From Cloacibacillus sp. An23 (GTDB taxonomy: Bacteria > Synergistota > Synergistia > Synergistales > Synergistaceae): a stretch of 64,000 nt of DNA. Positions 1 to 7,446 of this stretch are shown one piece after another (position 1 is the first letter of the stretch; the number at the start of each line of letters is the position of its first letter). Position numbers and translations under genes: made by a program. Below the pieces are notes generated by a model. It made no database searches. It was given only the letters and a program-made list of their open reading frames with translations, and was not told the origin of the DNA. The stretch is from positions 62,001 to 126,000 of the forward strand of contig NZ_NFJQ01000011.1 of assembly GCF_002159945.1 (NCBI RefSeq), in the 5' to 3' direction.

Positions 1-1379
1 TACTGAAGGGGCTCCGGGACAGATATGAGGAACACCACAGAGTGCGCATAACCGACGCTGCGCTGGAGGCTGCGGCTTCTTTATCGAAACGCTACATTAC
101 AGACAGGTTCCTTCCGGATAAAGCGATAGACCTGATCGACGAAGCGTCCGCGCGCGCGCGTATAAAGACGCTCGAAGCTCCCGACGAGCTAAAGGCCCTC
201 GAGAGAAGCATAGACGACCTTAGAAAGGAAAAAGAGGAGGCCGCGGCGGCGCAGGAGTTTGAGAAAGCCGCATATCTGCGCGACGAGGAGCGTAAGGCCA
301 AGGAGCAGAGCGAGCAGTGGCGCAGGGAATGGACTGAAAAGCAGAACAAGCTGAAGCCGGAGATAAAGGCCGAGGATATAGCGGAAATAGTCGCGGAAAG
401 CACGGGCATCCCCGTGACGCAGCTTACGGAAGAAGAGAGCCGCCGCCTGCTCCGCATGGAGGACGAGCTCAGAAAACGCGTCATTGGGCAGGACGAGGCG
501 CTTCACGCCGTAGCCAGAGCCGTGCGCCGCGCCAGAAGCGGAATGAAAGACCCGAAACGCCCCGTAGGCAGCTTCCTATTTCTGGGACCCACCGGGGTCG
601 GCAAAACGGAGCTGGCGCGGTCGCTTGCGGAGTTTCTCTTCGGCAGCGAGGACGCCATGATACGTGTAGACATGAGCGAATACATGGAGCGCCACGAGGC
701 GGCCAAGCTGATAGGAGCGCCGCCTGGGTACGTCGGATTCGAGGAGGGCGGCAAGCTTACCGAGGCTGTGCGCCGCCGCCCGTACTCCGTGGTGCTGTTC
801 GACGAGATAGAGAAAGCGCATCCGGACGTATTCAACATTTTGCTCCAGCTGCTCGAGGACGGACGGCTGACCGACGGCAAGGGCCACGTCAGCGACTTCA
901 GAAACTGCGTCGTCATCATGACGAGCAACGTCGGCGTGACGGAGAACATGAAGACGCGGGCTCTCGGCTTCGGCGGCACGGAGAGTGCGGAGGCCGCCGG
1001 CAGACGGCAGATGCGCGAGACCGTTATGGAGGCGGCGCGCAAAGCGTTCCGCCCCGAATTCCTGAACAGGATAGACGAAATACTCGTATTCGAGCCGCTC
1101 GGACGCGAAACACTTCTGAAAATAGTAGACGTCATGCTGGACGAAGTCGTCAAACGCGCGCGCAGCAACGGCGTCGAGATAGAGGCGGACGAAAGCGCGA
1201 AAAAATACATCCTCGACAAGGGCTACGACCCCAAATATGGAGCCAGGCCGCTTCGCCGTACAATTCAGCGGATGGTGGAGGACGAAATATCAAACCGCCT
1301 GCTCGAAGGCGCGGTAAGCTCAGGCGACAGGATAAAGGTCACGTCGGATGGCGAACGCCTCGATTTTGAGAAAATATAG
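1..1379 (+). CDS. clpC: ATP-dependent Clp protease ATP-binding subunit ClpC (5' end outside window)
   Basis: This is the C-terminal part of a class I Clp/Hsp100 AAA+ unfoldase that feeds proteins to ClpP in the cytoplasm. The reading frame is open from base 3, and the residues before the first GTG (42) still match the family, so the gene begins upstream of the window. About 458 residues are present. They hold the end of the first AAA module, a linker with a UVR motif (about 230-310), and the whole second AAA module with Walker A GPTGVGKT (585-608), Walker B around VVLFDEIEKAH, and the C-terminal D2-small domain. The UVR linker and the absence of a long ClpB-type coiled coil make it ClpC rather than ClpB. 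No mcsA/mcsB/ctsR genes are visible here. A strong terminator follows. Confidence 0.93.
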   Translation, partial: LKGLRDRYEEHHRVRITDAALEAAASLSKRYITDRFLPDKAIDLIDEASARARIKTLEAPDELKALERSIDDLRKEKEEAAAAQEFEKAAYLRDEERKAKEQSEQWRREWTEKQNKLKPEIKAEDIAEIVAESTGIPVTQLTEEESRRLLRMEDELRKRVIGQDEALHAVARAVRRARSGMKDPKRPVGSFLFLGPTGVGKTELARSLAEFLFGSEDAMIRVDMSEYMERHEAAKLIGAPPGYVGFEEGGKLTEAVRRRPYSVVLFDEIEKAHPDVFNILLQLLEDGRLTDGKGHVSDFRNCVVIMTSNVGVTENMKTRALGFGGTESAEAAGRRQMRETVMEAARKAFRPEFLNRIDEILVFEPLGRETLLKIVDVMLDEVVKRARSNGVEIEADESAKKYILDKGYDPKYGARPLRRTIQRMVEDEISNRLLEGAVSSGDRIKVTSDGERLDFEKI

Positions 1380-1400
1380 CGCGTAAAGCGCACGTCATGG

Positions 1401-1439
1401 CGAATCCGGGAAGGCCATCCTTCTCGGATTCGTTTTTTT
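1401..1439 (+). terminator. Intrinsic terminator after clpC
   Basis: The arms CGAATCCG (1401-1408) and CGGATTCG (1425-1432) pair perfectly. An inner GGAAGG/CCTTC pairing extends the stem, and seven T follow directly (1433-1439). It separates clpC from the next gene. Confidence 0.9.
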
Positions 1440-1490
1440 ATGCTAGCATATCCGGGACGAAAGCCTAACGTATTCAAGGGGGAGACCAGT

Positions 1491-2468
1491 ATGTCAGTAA
1501 AGAAGAAAGTTCTCGCGGGTATTTTGACCGCGTTATGCGCCGCGGCGTTCGCCTCCGCCGGCTTCGCCGAAGAAAAGAGCGCGCCAGCCGAGTCGCCGAA
1601 GCCTGTCGTGACGGCGGGACAAGAAACTCTGACCGACAGGGAAATGCTGCAGCTGCTTCAGAGCTCCGCCGGCGGCAACGTGATGATGGTGGGGCTTATG
1701 CTCACCCAATCGACGCTCGCCGACAGAGTGGAAATGGCGAATCAGATGGCGGACACTCTGCTCTTTGCGGAAGGCGCGCGGCTCGAGGGCCTGGCCGAGC
1801 GCGATGACATCGCCTTCAGATTGAAATGGCAGCGCGTACAACTATTGGTCGAGGCGTACATACAGGAACGCAGCGCCAAATGGGACATGAGTGAAAAGGC
1901 TTTGAAGAATTACTACAACGCGCATAAGGACGAATTCGTCCAGGCCGCAGGCGCGCACGTGCGTCACATCCTTACCTCGTCGGAAAGCTCGGCGACCAAC
2001 GCCATACTCGACATCTACAAAGACAAGGACTTCGCCAAGACGGCTGAAAAATTCAGCCGCGACACAACCACGGCGGCGCGCGGAGGAGACCTCGGCTGGG
2101 TCGAAAAAGGCATGATGCCGGAGCCGCTCGCCTCCGAGATAGAGAAAGCGCAGCTCAAATCGCTTTCCGCCCCTGTCAAGACAGACCTAGGCTGGCATGT
2201 ATTCGAAGTGCTTGAGCGCCGTCCCGAGAAACAACTGACATTTGACGAGGCGCGCAAAGAGGTCGAACAGCGCATGCAGATGTACTACATCGACGAGGAC
2301 TTGAAAGCGCTTCGTGAAAAACTCGGCGTCAAAGTTGACGAAGCGGCGCTCGAAAACCTCGCCGGCATTCCCGCGGCGCCGGAAGTCGAACCGGCCCTGG
2401 AGCTCCCGGAGGAAAACGCCGCTCCGGCGTCAGGCGACGTAACGCCGCCGGAAGCCGAAAAGCAGTAG
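1491..2468 (+). CDS. Secreted parvulin-type peptidyl-prolyl cis-trans isomerase (SurA/PrsA-like)
   Basis: This 325-residue protein probably helps fold exported proteins outside the cytoplasmic membrane. The ATG at 1491 is chosen because AAGGGGGGAG lies just upstream and the first 26 residues then form a clean signal peptide (lysines, a hydrophobic core, cleavage after AGFA). An in-frame ATG at 1440 would bury this signal. A parvulin rotamase domain sits at about residues 155-245, with the conserved VRHIL start and GGDLGW motif. The N-terminal chaperone-like helices are shorter than in SurA. The tail is rich in Ala, Pro and Glu. There is no lipobox, so a soluble periplasmic protein is likelier than a PrsA lipoprotein. 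The gene stands between two terminators and is probably monocistronic. Confidence 0.88.
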   Translation: MSVKKKVLAGILTALCAAAFASAGFAEEKSAPAESPKPVVTAGQETLTDREMLQLLQSSAGGNVMMVGLMLTQSTLADRVEMANQMADTLLFAEGARLEGLAERDDIAFRLKWQRVQLLVEAYIQERSAKWDMSEKALKNYYNAHKDEFVQAAGAHVRHILTSSESSATNAILDIYKDKDFAKTAEKFSRDTTTAARGGDLGWVEKGMMPEPLASEIEKAQLKSLSAPVKTDLGWHVFEVLERRPEKQLTFDEARKEVEQRMQMYYIDEDLKALREKLGVKVDEAALENLAGIPAAPEVEPALELPEENAAPASGDVTPPEAEKQ

Positions 2469-2502
2469 CGGATCACGTTACGAATCTTCAGATTCAGATA
2501 TT

Positions 2503-2540
2503 ATGAAGCCCGGCCCTAAAACGCCGGGCTTCATGCTTTT
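2503..2540 (+). terminator. Intrinsic terminator after the parvulin gene
   Basis: The arms ATGAAGCCCGGC (2503-2514) and GCCGGGCTTCAT (2523-2534) are perfect complements around an 8-base loop. GCTTTT follows. Confidence 0.85.
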
Positions 2541-2615
2541 ATATGGTGTCGCGCGGCGGCGCGGCGCTTGGTATAATAGACGGCGGCACCGCAGACAAAT
2601 ACAGAGGAGGCGTGA

Positions 2616-3587
2616 GTGTTGTCGGTTTTTGAGGAAGTAATGAGCCGTCTGCCGCTCGCGAGCGGAGAGGCGTTCGCTGAATTCATCCTGAAAAACATGG
2701 CGACGATAGTGCTCGTCGTCTTTACGCTTGTGCTATGGATATTTCTGGACAGGGCCGCCTGCCGCGTCATCCGCCGTCTTTTCCGCATAGCGGAGGACCG
2801 CGCCAAACTGTCGATGCGCGGCGCGGAAGAGGGCAGAGTCGACATAGTCATATACAGGATGGCGACGCTGCGCCAGCTCACGACGCAGCTCGCCCGCGCG
2901 ATGCTGGGGCTCGCCATGTGCTTCGCCATACTCGCCGCGATAGGGATCAACATCCGCCCCGTGCTCGCCGGTATCGGGATAGCCGGACTCGGCATTTCAC
3001 TGGCGGCCCAGAGCCTCATTAAGGACGTAATCAACGGCGTGCTGATAGTCGTCGAGGACCAGTACAACGTCAACGACTGGGTGCGCATCGGAAGCTACGA
3101 GGGCACGGTCGAACTCTTCACACTGCGCCTTACCCGTCTCCGCAGCCTGGAGGGAAACCTTATCATGATTCCGAACAGCACGATACAGGACGTCATAAAC
3201 TACACCAAGGATTGGTCGTATGCAGCGATATATGTGACGATACCATACGAGGACGACTACGCCAAGGCGAAGGAGATAATGACGGCGCTCGCTGAAGAAA
3301 CTATAAACTCAGGCGACCCGCAGATTTACAGTCAGTACGCTTTCAGCGGCATCACCGACTATCTGCCGGACGGCGTGAAATTCCGCTGTCTTATAAAAAC
3401 CGCGCCTGGGTATCAGTGGAAGGTAGGATACAAGTTCAGGGAGACGCTGCGCGCCCGTTTTTCCGATGCGGGCATACGCTTCGCCTATCCCGCGGCCAGC
3501 AACTACATAAACAGACCCGTTCAAAGCTCCGCTTCGGAAGCGGCGCGGTGCGAACGGACGGACGCAGGATCAGTGGGAAAAGATTAA
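2616..3587 (+). CDS. mscS: Small-conductance mechanosensitive channel, MscS family
   Basis: This 323-residue inner-membrane protein should open under membrane tension to release solutes during osmotic downshock. Hydrophobic segments lie near residues 25-45 and 85-105, followed by the pore-lining TM3 rich in Gly and Ala (AGIGIAGLGISLAAQ region). The beta domain has the typical VEDQYNVNDWVRIG stretch and the NSTI motif, and the C-terminal alpha/beta domain follows. The start is GTG at 2616, five bases after GAGGAGG. A TATAAT hexamer at 2572-2577 could be a -10 box, but I see no good -35. The gene is flanked by terminators. Confidence 0.92.
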   Translation: MLSVFEEVMSRLPLASGEAFAEFILKNMATIVLVVFTLVLWIFLDRAACRVIRRLFRIAEDRAKLSMRGAEEGRVDIVIYRMATLRQLTTQLARAMLGLAMCFAILAAIGINIRPVLAGIGIAGLGISLAAQSLIKDVINGVLIVVEDQYNVNDWVRIGSYEGTVELFTLRLTRLRSLEGNLIMIPNSTIQDVINYTKDWSYAAIYVTIPYEDDYAKAKEIMTALAEETINSGDPQIYSQYAFSGITDYLPDGVKFRCLIKTAPGYQWKVGYKFRETLRARFSDAGIRFAYPAASNYINRPVQSSASEAARCERTDAGSVGKD

Positions 3588-3621
3588 TTTACCGCATACA
3601 GCCTTCACAATATAACACCGG

Positions 3622-3646
3622 GCGCGGCGCAGCCGCGCTCTTTTTT
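3622..3646 (+). terminator. Intrinsic terminator after mscS
   Basis: GCGCGGC (3622-3628) pairs with GCCGCGC (3632-3638) over a 3-base loop. TC and six T follow. Confidence 0.8.
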
Positions 3647-3649
3647 GTC

Positions 3650-3934
3650 CGCCTTCTCTTTTATGCCGCCTATTTGCTTTCGTACGTAAACGGCTTCCCG
3701 CCAAGAGTTTTTTACGCACATATTTTTAATGTATATTTAAGCTTCGCTTAAAGAATAAAAAATTACAAAAAACTTTTGTATGCATACTTTTAGACAACAT
3801 TAAGTGACTGAAATATAGAAAACCGCACTATGACTGAGAAAATTCATGCTTCTAAAATAATAGTACTACAGACTTAATTTTGTTTATTGCTTTATATTTC
3901 AAAGCGTTGCGGTTTGACCCCCTAGGGGGTAATG
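3650..3934. other. AT-rich intergenic region before the dcw cluster
   Basis: The interval from mscS to mraZ is the longest gene-free stretch in the first half of the window. After the mscS terminator the base composition turns clearly AT-rich compared with the GC-rich genes on both sides. It contains a short hairpin TTTAAGC-TTC-GCTTAAA (3736-3752) and the palindrome GTATGCATAC (3778-3787). I see no coding potential or RNA family in it. It probably serves as promoter-upstream DNA for the division cluster. Confidence 0.5.
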
Positions 3935-3942
3935 TGTAGCGT
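3914..3942 (+). promoter_or_regulatory. Candidate promoter of the dcw cluster with embedded palindrome
   Basis: TTGACC (3914-3919) and TAGCGT (3937-3942) are 17 bases apart and could be the -35 and -10 boxes; the -10 is weak. The perfect 14-base palindrome ACCCCCTAGGGGGT (3917-3930) overlaps the -35 and fills most of the spacer, which is a repressor-like position. Its C-tract/G-tract form resembles the CsoR-type site in front of copA in this window (30180-30196), but the central spacing differs. Confidence 0.35.
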
Positions 3943-3969
3943 AGTGGGATAAAGTGGTGGAAAGTGGGT
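3935..3969 (+). promoter_or_regulatory. MraZ-binding boxes
   Basis: TGGGA (3945-3949), TGGTG (3955-3959) and TGGGT (3965-3969) recur at exactly 10 bases. A weaker TGTAG (3935-3939) stands one more step upstream. MraZ is known to bind direct TGGGN repeats separated by five bases in front of its own operon. The last box lies ten bases before the mraZ start codon, so bound MraZ could block both promoter escape and ribosome access. Confidence 0.75.
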
Positions 3970-3978
3970 GCATTATTG

Positions 3979-4404
3979 ATGCTGGTGGGAAGCTACAACC
4001 ACAAGATCGACGGAAAGGGCAGGACTGTGCTGCCCTCCAAGTTCCGCGGCGAGCTTGGTTCGTCGGTCGTAGCGACCATCGGTATCGACCGCTGCATAGC
4101 GCTTTACCCAGTGCAGCGCTGGGAAGAGCTTCTTGAAAAGCTGAAAGATCTCTCGTCGTTTAAGAAAAAAGCCCGCGATTTTCGACGCGTCCTGCTTTCT
4201 ATGGCGACGGAGCAGGAAATAGACGGCGCCGGAAGGATACTCGTACCCCAGATACTGCGCGATTATGCCGGAGCCTGCACGGAGGTTACTCTGATAGGAG
4301 CCGAGGACCATCTAGAGATTTGGGATACGGCTAAGTGGGAGGAACACCGCGCCGAGGTTCTGGCTGATTTCAGCGATATGGCCGAGGAGCTTGAAGAGAT
4401 ATGA
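3979..4404 (+). CDS. mraZ: Transcriptional regulator MraZ
   Basis: This 141-residue protein has two SpoVT/AbrB-like half-barrels. The first shows the family start GSYNHKIDGKGR and the second shows EIDGAGRILVPQILRDYAG. MraZ forms a ring that binds DNA repeats ahead of the division and cell-wall cluster and usually represses it. I choose the ATG at 3979 because MLVGSYNHKID matches the usual family start; an in-frame GTG at 3964 would add five residues and lies inside an MraZ box. It is the first gene of the cluster, and its stop overlaps the rsmH start by four bases (ATGA). Confidence 0.95.
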   Translation: MLVGSYNHKIDGKGRTVLPSKFRGELGSSVVATIGIDRCIALYPVQRWEELLEKLKDLSSFKKKARDFRRVLLSMATEQEIDGAGRILVPQILRDYAGACTEVTLIGAEDHLEIWDTAKWEEHRAEVLADFSDMAEELEEI

Positions 4405-5351
4405 AAGAGCATACGCCTGTCATGCTGAACGAAGTTTTGGCCGCCGTCGCGGAGCTTGAGCGGATGGACGTGTTTGTAGACGCGACGCTCGGCCTCGCGG
4501 GGCACAGCTCGCGCGTGCTTGAAGAGCATGCCGGCGCGAAGCTTTACGGCTTCGACCAGGACGCTGAAGCGCGGGCGATCGCCGCCGAACGCCTGGCTCC
4601 GTTTGCGGGACGTTGGAAGATAATCGCGGATAACTTCCGCCGCATAGGCGGACTCGCGGACGAAGGGGACTTCGAAGGCGCCGACGCCGTGCTCTTTGAC
4701 CTCGGCGTATCAAACCTTCAGCTCACCGAAGCCGGACGCGGCTTTTCGTTCCAGAACGACGGCCCGCTCGATATGAGAATGAATTCTGGCGACGGGTCTG
4801 ATGGGCGGACTGCGGCCGATATTCTTGAAAGTTCCGACATAGCCTCGCTGACCGCGATATTCAGAGACTACGGGGAAGAACGCTACGCCTTTCAGATAGC
4901 GAAGGGGATAGTCAGAAACCGTGAGCGCGGCGGCGTGCTGCGCACAACGGGCGAGCTTGTCGAGCTCATCAGAAAGATACTTCCCGCCCCGGTTCAGCGG
5001 AGGATGGGAGGACATCCGGCGCGGCGTGTCTTTCAGGCGCTGCGCATAGCGGTAAACGACGAAATGGGCGCGCTCGACGAAGCGCTGGACGGCGCTCTCT
5101 CCATTCTGCGTCCAGGCGGAAAGATCATCGTCATCTCGTATCATTCGCTGGAGGACAGGATGGTCAAGCACAGGTTCAGAAAATGGAAGGAAGAGGGCGA
5201 AGGGGAGCCTAATCCCAGAAAAGCCGTTCTTCCGGCCGGAGAAGAGACTGAAGCGAACCACAAATCGCGCAGCGCCAAAATGAGGGTATTTCAAAAATTT
5301 GACGAAGAAGACGAGAGGGGAGGGGCCGAGGATGCGCCGAAACGGGCATAA
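4401..5351 (+). CDS. rsmH: 16S rRNA (cytosine(1402)-N4)-methyltransferase RsmH
   Basis: This 316-residue SAM-dependent enzyme methylates N4 of C1402 in the ribosomal decoding centre. It has the family start HTPVML, the SAM loop DATLGLAGHS, FDLGVSNLQL, and the C-terminal ISYHSLEDRMVKHRF signature. The length is normal. It overlaps mraZ by four bases, and its 3' end overlaps the next gene by about 20 bases, so the genes are probably translationally coupled. Confidence 0.97.
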   Translation: MKEHTPVMLNEVLAAVAELERMDVFVDATLGLAGHSSRVLEEHAGAKLYGFDQDAEARAIAAERLAPFAGRWKIIADNFRRIGGLADEGDFEGADAVLFDLGVSNLQLTEAGRGFSFQNDGPLDMRMNSGDGSDGRTAADILESSDIASLTAIFRDYGEERYAFQIAKGIVRNRERGGVLRTTGELVELIRKILPAPVQRRMGGHPARRVFQALRIAVNDEMGALDEALDGALSILRPGGKIIVISYHSLEDRMVKHRFRKWKEEGEGEPNPRKAVLPAGEETEANHKSRSAKMRVFQKFDEEDERGGAEDAPKRA

Positions 5352-5739
5352 GCACGAATGTGAGACCAACAGGCATTCTTCGTTGTTCGTATTAAGCTTT
5401 CTGTGCGTCTTTTTATGCGCGGCGGCTCTCGGAACGCTCCGTCTCTACGGGCTATACCTTGAGCACCGCATATCTGAAACGTCCGGGCGCATAGAGGCCT
5501 GCCGTGAAGAGAACCTCGCGCTGTCGCGCCGGTACGCGCAGCTTCTTTCGCCGGCGAGGATATACAGCTACGCGCGAACCAATCTTGGAATGAACAACGC
5601 CGAAAATATAAGAGTGGTAAAAATAGAGCAGAAGGCCGTCTTGATGGCTAACGCCGGACTCATGACGGCGTCGGCGGAAAAAGGCGGTCTCATAGAAAAC
5701 CTGAACCCGTTCGTGAACAGGGCTCATGCCAAGGATTAA
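5332..5739 (+). CDS. ftsL: FtsL/DivIC-type septum protein
   Basis: This small bitopic membrane protein (135 residues) sits where ftsL normally stands, between rsmH and ftsI. It has a short basic N-terminus, one membrane segment (about residues 17-37), then a predicted coiled coil (about 40-80) and a hydrophilic tail. FtsL joins FtsQ and FtsB/DivIC and activates FtsW-FtsI at the septum. The ATG at 5332 is chosen because GAGGGGAGGGG precedes it; an in-frame TTG at 5299 lacks such a site. Sequence similarity in this family is poor, so the call rests mainly on position and topology. Confidence 0.8.
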   Translation: MRRNGHKHECETNRHSSLFVLSFLCVFLCAAALGTLRLYGLYLEHRISETSGRIEACREENLALSRRYAQLLSPARIYSYARTNLGMNNAENIRVVKIEQKAVLMANAGLMTASAEKGGLIENLNPFVNRAHAKD

Positions 5740-7417
5740 ACGTCCTCAGGATGACGGGCCGAGACGTTCGCATTCTATATGGTTCGCGGCTCTCGCCGCG
5801 CTGTGCGTACTTGCGGCCGGCACCGCGAAGGTTCAGCTCTGGCCCGACCGCCGTGTAGTACAGCAGTCTCAGAAACAGTACTGGGCCAACGTCGCCGTAA
5901 GCGCGTCGCGAGGACGCATCGAAGACAGGCACGGCATACCGCTCGCCATATCGATTCCAACTAAAAGCTTTTTTATAGACCCTAAATACTGGGATACAGA
6001 GAACGCCAAGGAGCTGGGGCCGTTCTTCGGCGCCGCGGCGGTAAAAAAGTTCTCAAAAAATCTTCCCGGCCGTTTCCACTGGGTAGGGCGCAATCTGCCG
6101 AACGATAAGGCGGAGGCGCTCGAAGCCAAAAAGATTCCAGGCCTTTATACTCTTTCCGAAAAGCAGCGCAACTATCCCCACGAATCCCTCGCGTTTCACG
6201 TCCTCGGCTTCTGTGACATCGACGAGTACGGACAGGCTGGGATAGAGCTCGCCTGGAACCATATACTCTATTCGCCTCCGCGCACCCGCTTCATGACGCG
6301 CGACTCCAAAGGCAGCACTATGGACATAATGGGCGGCAAATCCGGCATCGTCAAAGATACCGCCGGTTCCATAAAGCTTACGATAGACTCGCGTATACAA
6401 CAGATACTCGAGTGGCGTCTCAGCGACGGGGCCAAGGCCGTCGAGGCCGGGTGGGCAGCCGGAGTATGCGTCGATCCGTATACTGGAGAAATAGTCGCGC
6501 TCGCGAGCTATCCCACGCTGAATCCAAACGACAGGAAAAATTTAGCGAATACCGACGCAGTGCGCAACAACGCGCTCGGGCGCGTATTCGAGCCTGGATC
6601 CATATTCAAGCCCGTAACGATGGCGATAGCGCTGGAGACAGGAGCGGCCTCGCGCTCCAGCACATACAATTGCAGGGGGACGATGAAGCTTTTCGACAAA
6701 ACGATGAGCGACGCCAACAAGAGGGCGCACGGCGTGCAGAACCTCGAGCAGGTGCTGATGAATTCGTGCAACATCGGCATGTCGCTGATGTCGATGAACG
6801 TGCCTAAGTATCAGGCCTACGGCATGCTCCGGCAGTTCGGTTTCGGAGAGAAGAGCGAGGTTGAGATGTCAGGCGAGGAATCGGGTCTGATAAAGGAGCC
6901 CGAGGAATGGATAGGCACCGTCCCCGCCAACATTTTTATAGGACAGGGGATAGCGGTCACACCGCTTCAGCAGGTCATGGCCATTTCATGTATAGCCAAC
7001 GGCGGCAAACTGCTGAAGCCCTACGTCGTGTCAGAGGTGCGCGACAGCACGGGCAAGATAATCCATAAGGGGGAGCGCAGGGTGCGCTATCAGGTTATTT
7101 CGAAGGAAACTGCTGATTTTATAAGGCACGCGATGCGCCGCGTCGTGTCGGAAGGCGGAGGAAAGCTGGCGAATACAGATAAGACCGAAATAGCCGGCAA
7201 AACGGGAACGGCGCAGATAGCCCAGTCGGGCAAATATACCAAAGGGCAGTACGTCGCCTCGTTCGTTGGCTTCTGGCCGGTCGAAAAGCCGCGCTACGTA
7301 ATGCTGGTAAGCATAGGCGAGCCTAAGGGCAAAAAATACTACGGAAGCCAGATCGCCGCGCCTGTGTTCAAATCCATAGTTGAAGACATAGTGCAGATTT
7401 CGCCTGAAAATATGTAG
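5726..7417 (+). CDS. ftsI: Peptidoglycan transpeptidase FtsI (class B PBP3)
   Basis: This 563-residue septal D,D-transpeptidase crosslinks peptidoglycan together with FtsW. It has one N-terminal membrane anchor (about 15-37), a PBP dimerisation domain (GRIEDRHGIPLA start), and a transpeptidase domain with all three motifs: SIFK in EPGSIFKP, SCN in NSCNIG, and KTGT in IAGKTGTAQ. There is no PASTA domain, unlike SpoVD or PBP2x. It starts inside the end of ftsL with a 14-base overlap. Confidence 0.96.
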   Translation: MPRIKRPQDDGPRRSHSIWFAALAALCVLAAGTAKVQLWPDRRVVQQSQKQYWANVAVSASRGRIEDRHGIPLAISIPTKSFFIDPKYWDTENAKELGPFFGAAAVKKFSKNLPGRFHWVGRNLPNDKAEALEAKKIPGLYTLSEKQRNYPHESLAFHVLGFCDIDEYGQAGIELAWNHILYSPPRTRFMTRDSKGSTMDIMGGKSGIVKDTAGSIKLTIDSRIQQILEWRLSDGAKAVEAGWAAGVCVDPYTGEIVALASYPTLNPNDRKNLANTDAVRNNALGRVFEPGSIFKPVTMAIALETGAASRSSTYNCRGTMKLFDKTMSDANKRAHGVQNLEQVLMNSCNIGMSLMSMNVPKYQAYGMLRQFGFGEKSEVEMSGEESGLIKEPEEWIGTVPANIFIGQGIAVTPLQQVMAISCIANGGKLLKPYVVSEVRDSTGKIIHKGERRVRYQVISKETADFIRHAMRRVVSEGGGKLANTDKTEIAGKTGTAQIAQSGKYTKGQYVASFVGFWPVEKPRYVMLVSIGEPKGKKYYGSQIAAPVFKSIVEDIVQISPENM

Positions 7418-7446
7418 AGAAAAGCAGAACAAAAGGAGATGTTGTC

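Noticed and set aside
3416-3751. Open frame overlapping the end of mscS
   Set aside because: Its first half is an out-of-frame reading of mscS, and it runs through the mscS terminator into AT-rich non-coding DNA.
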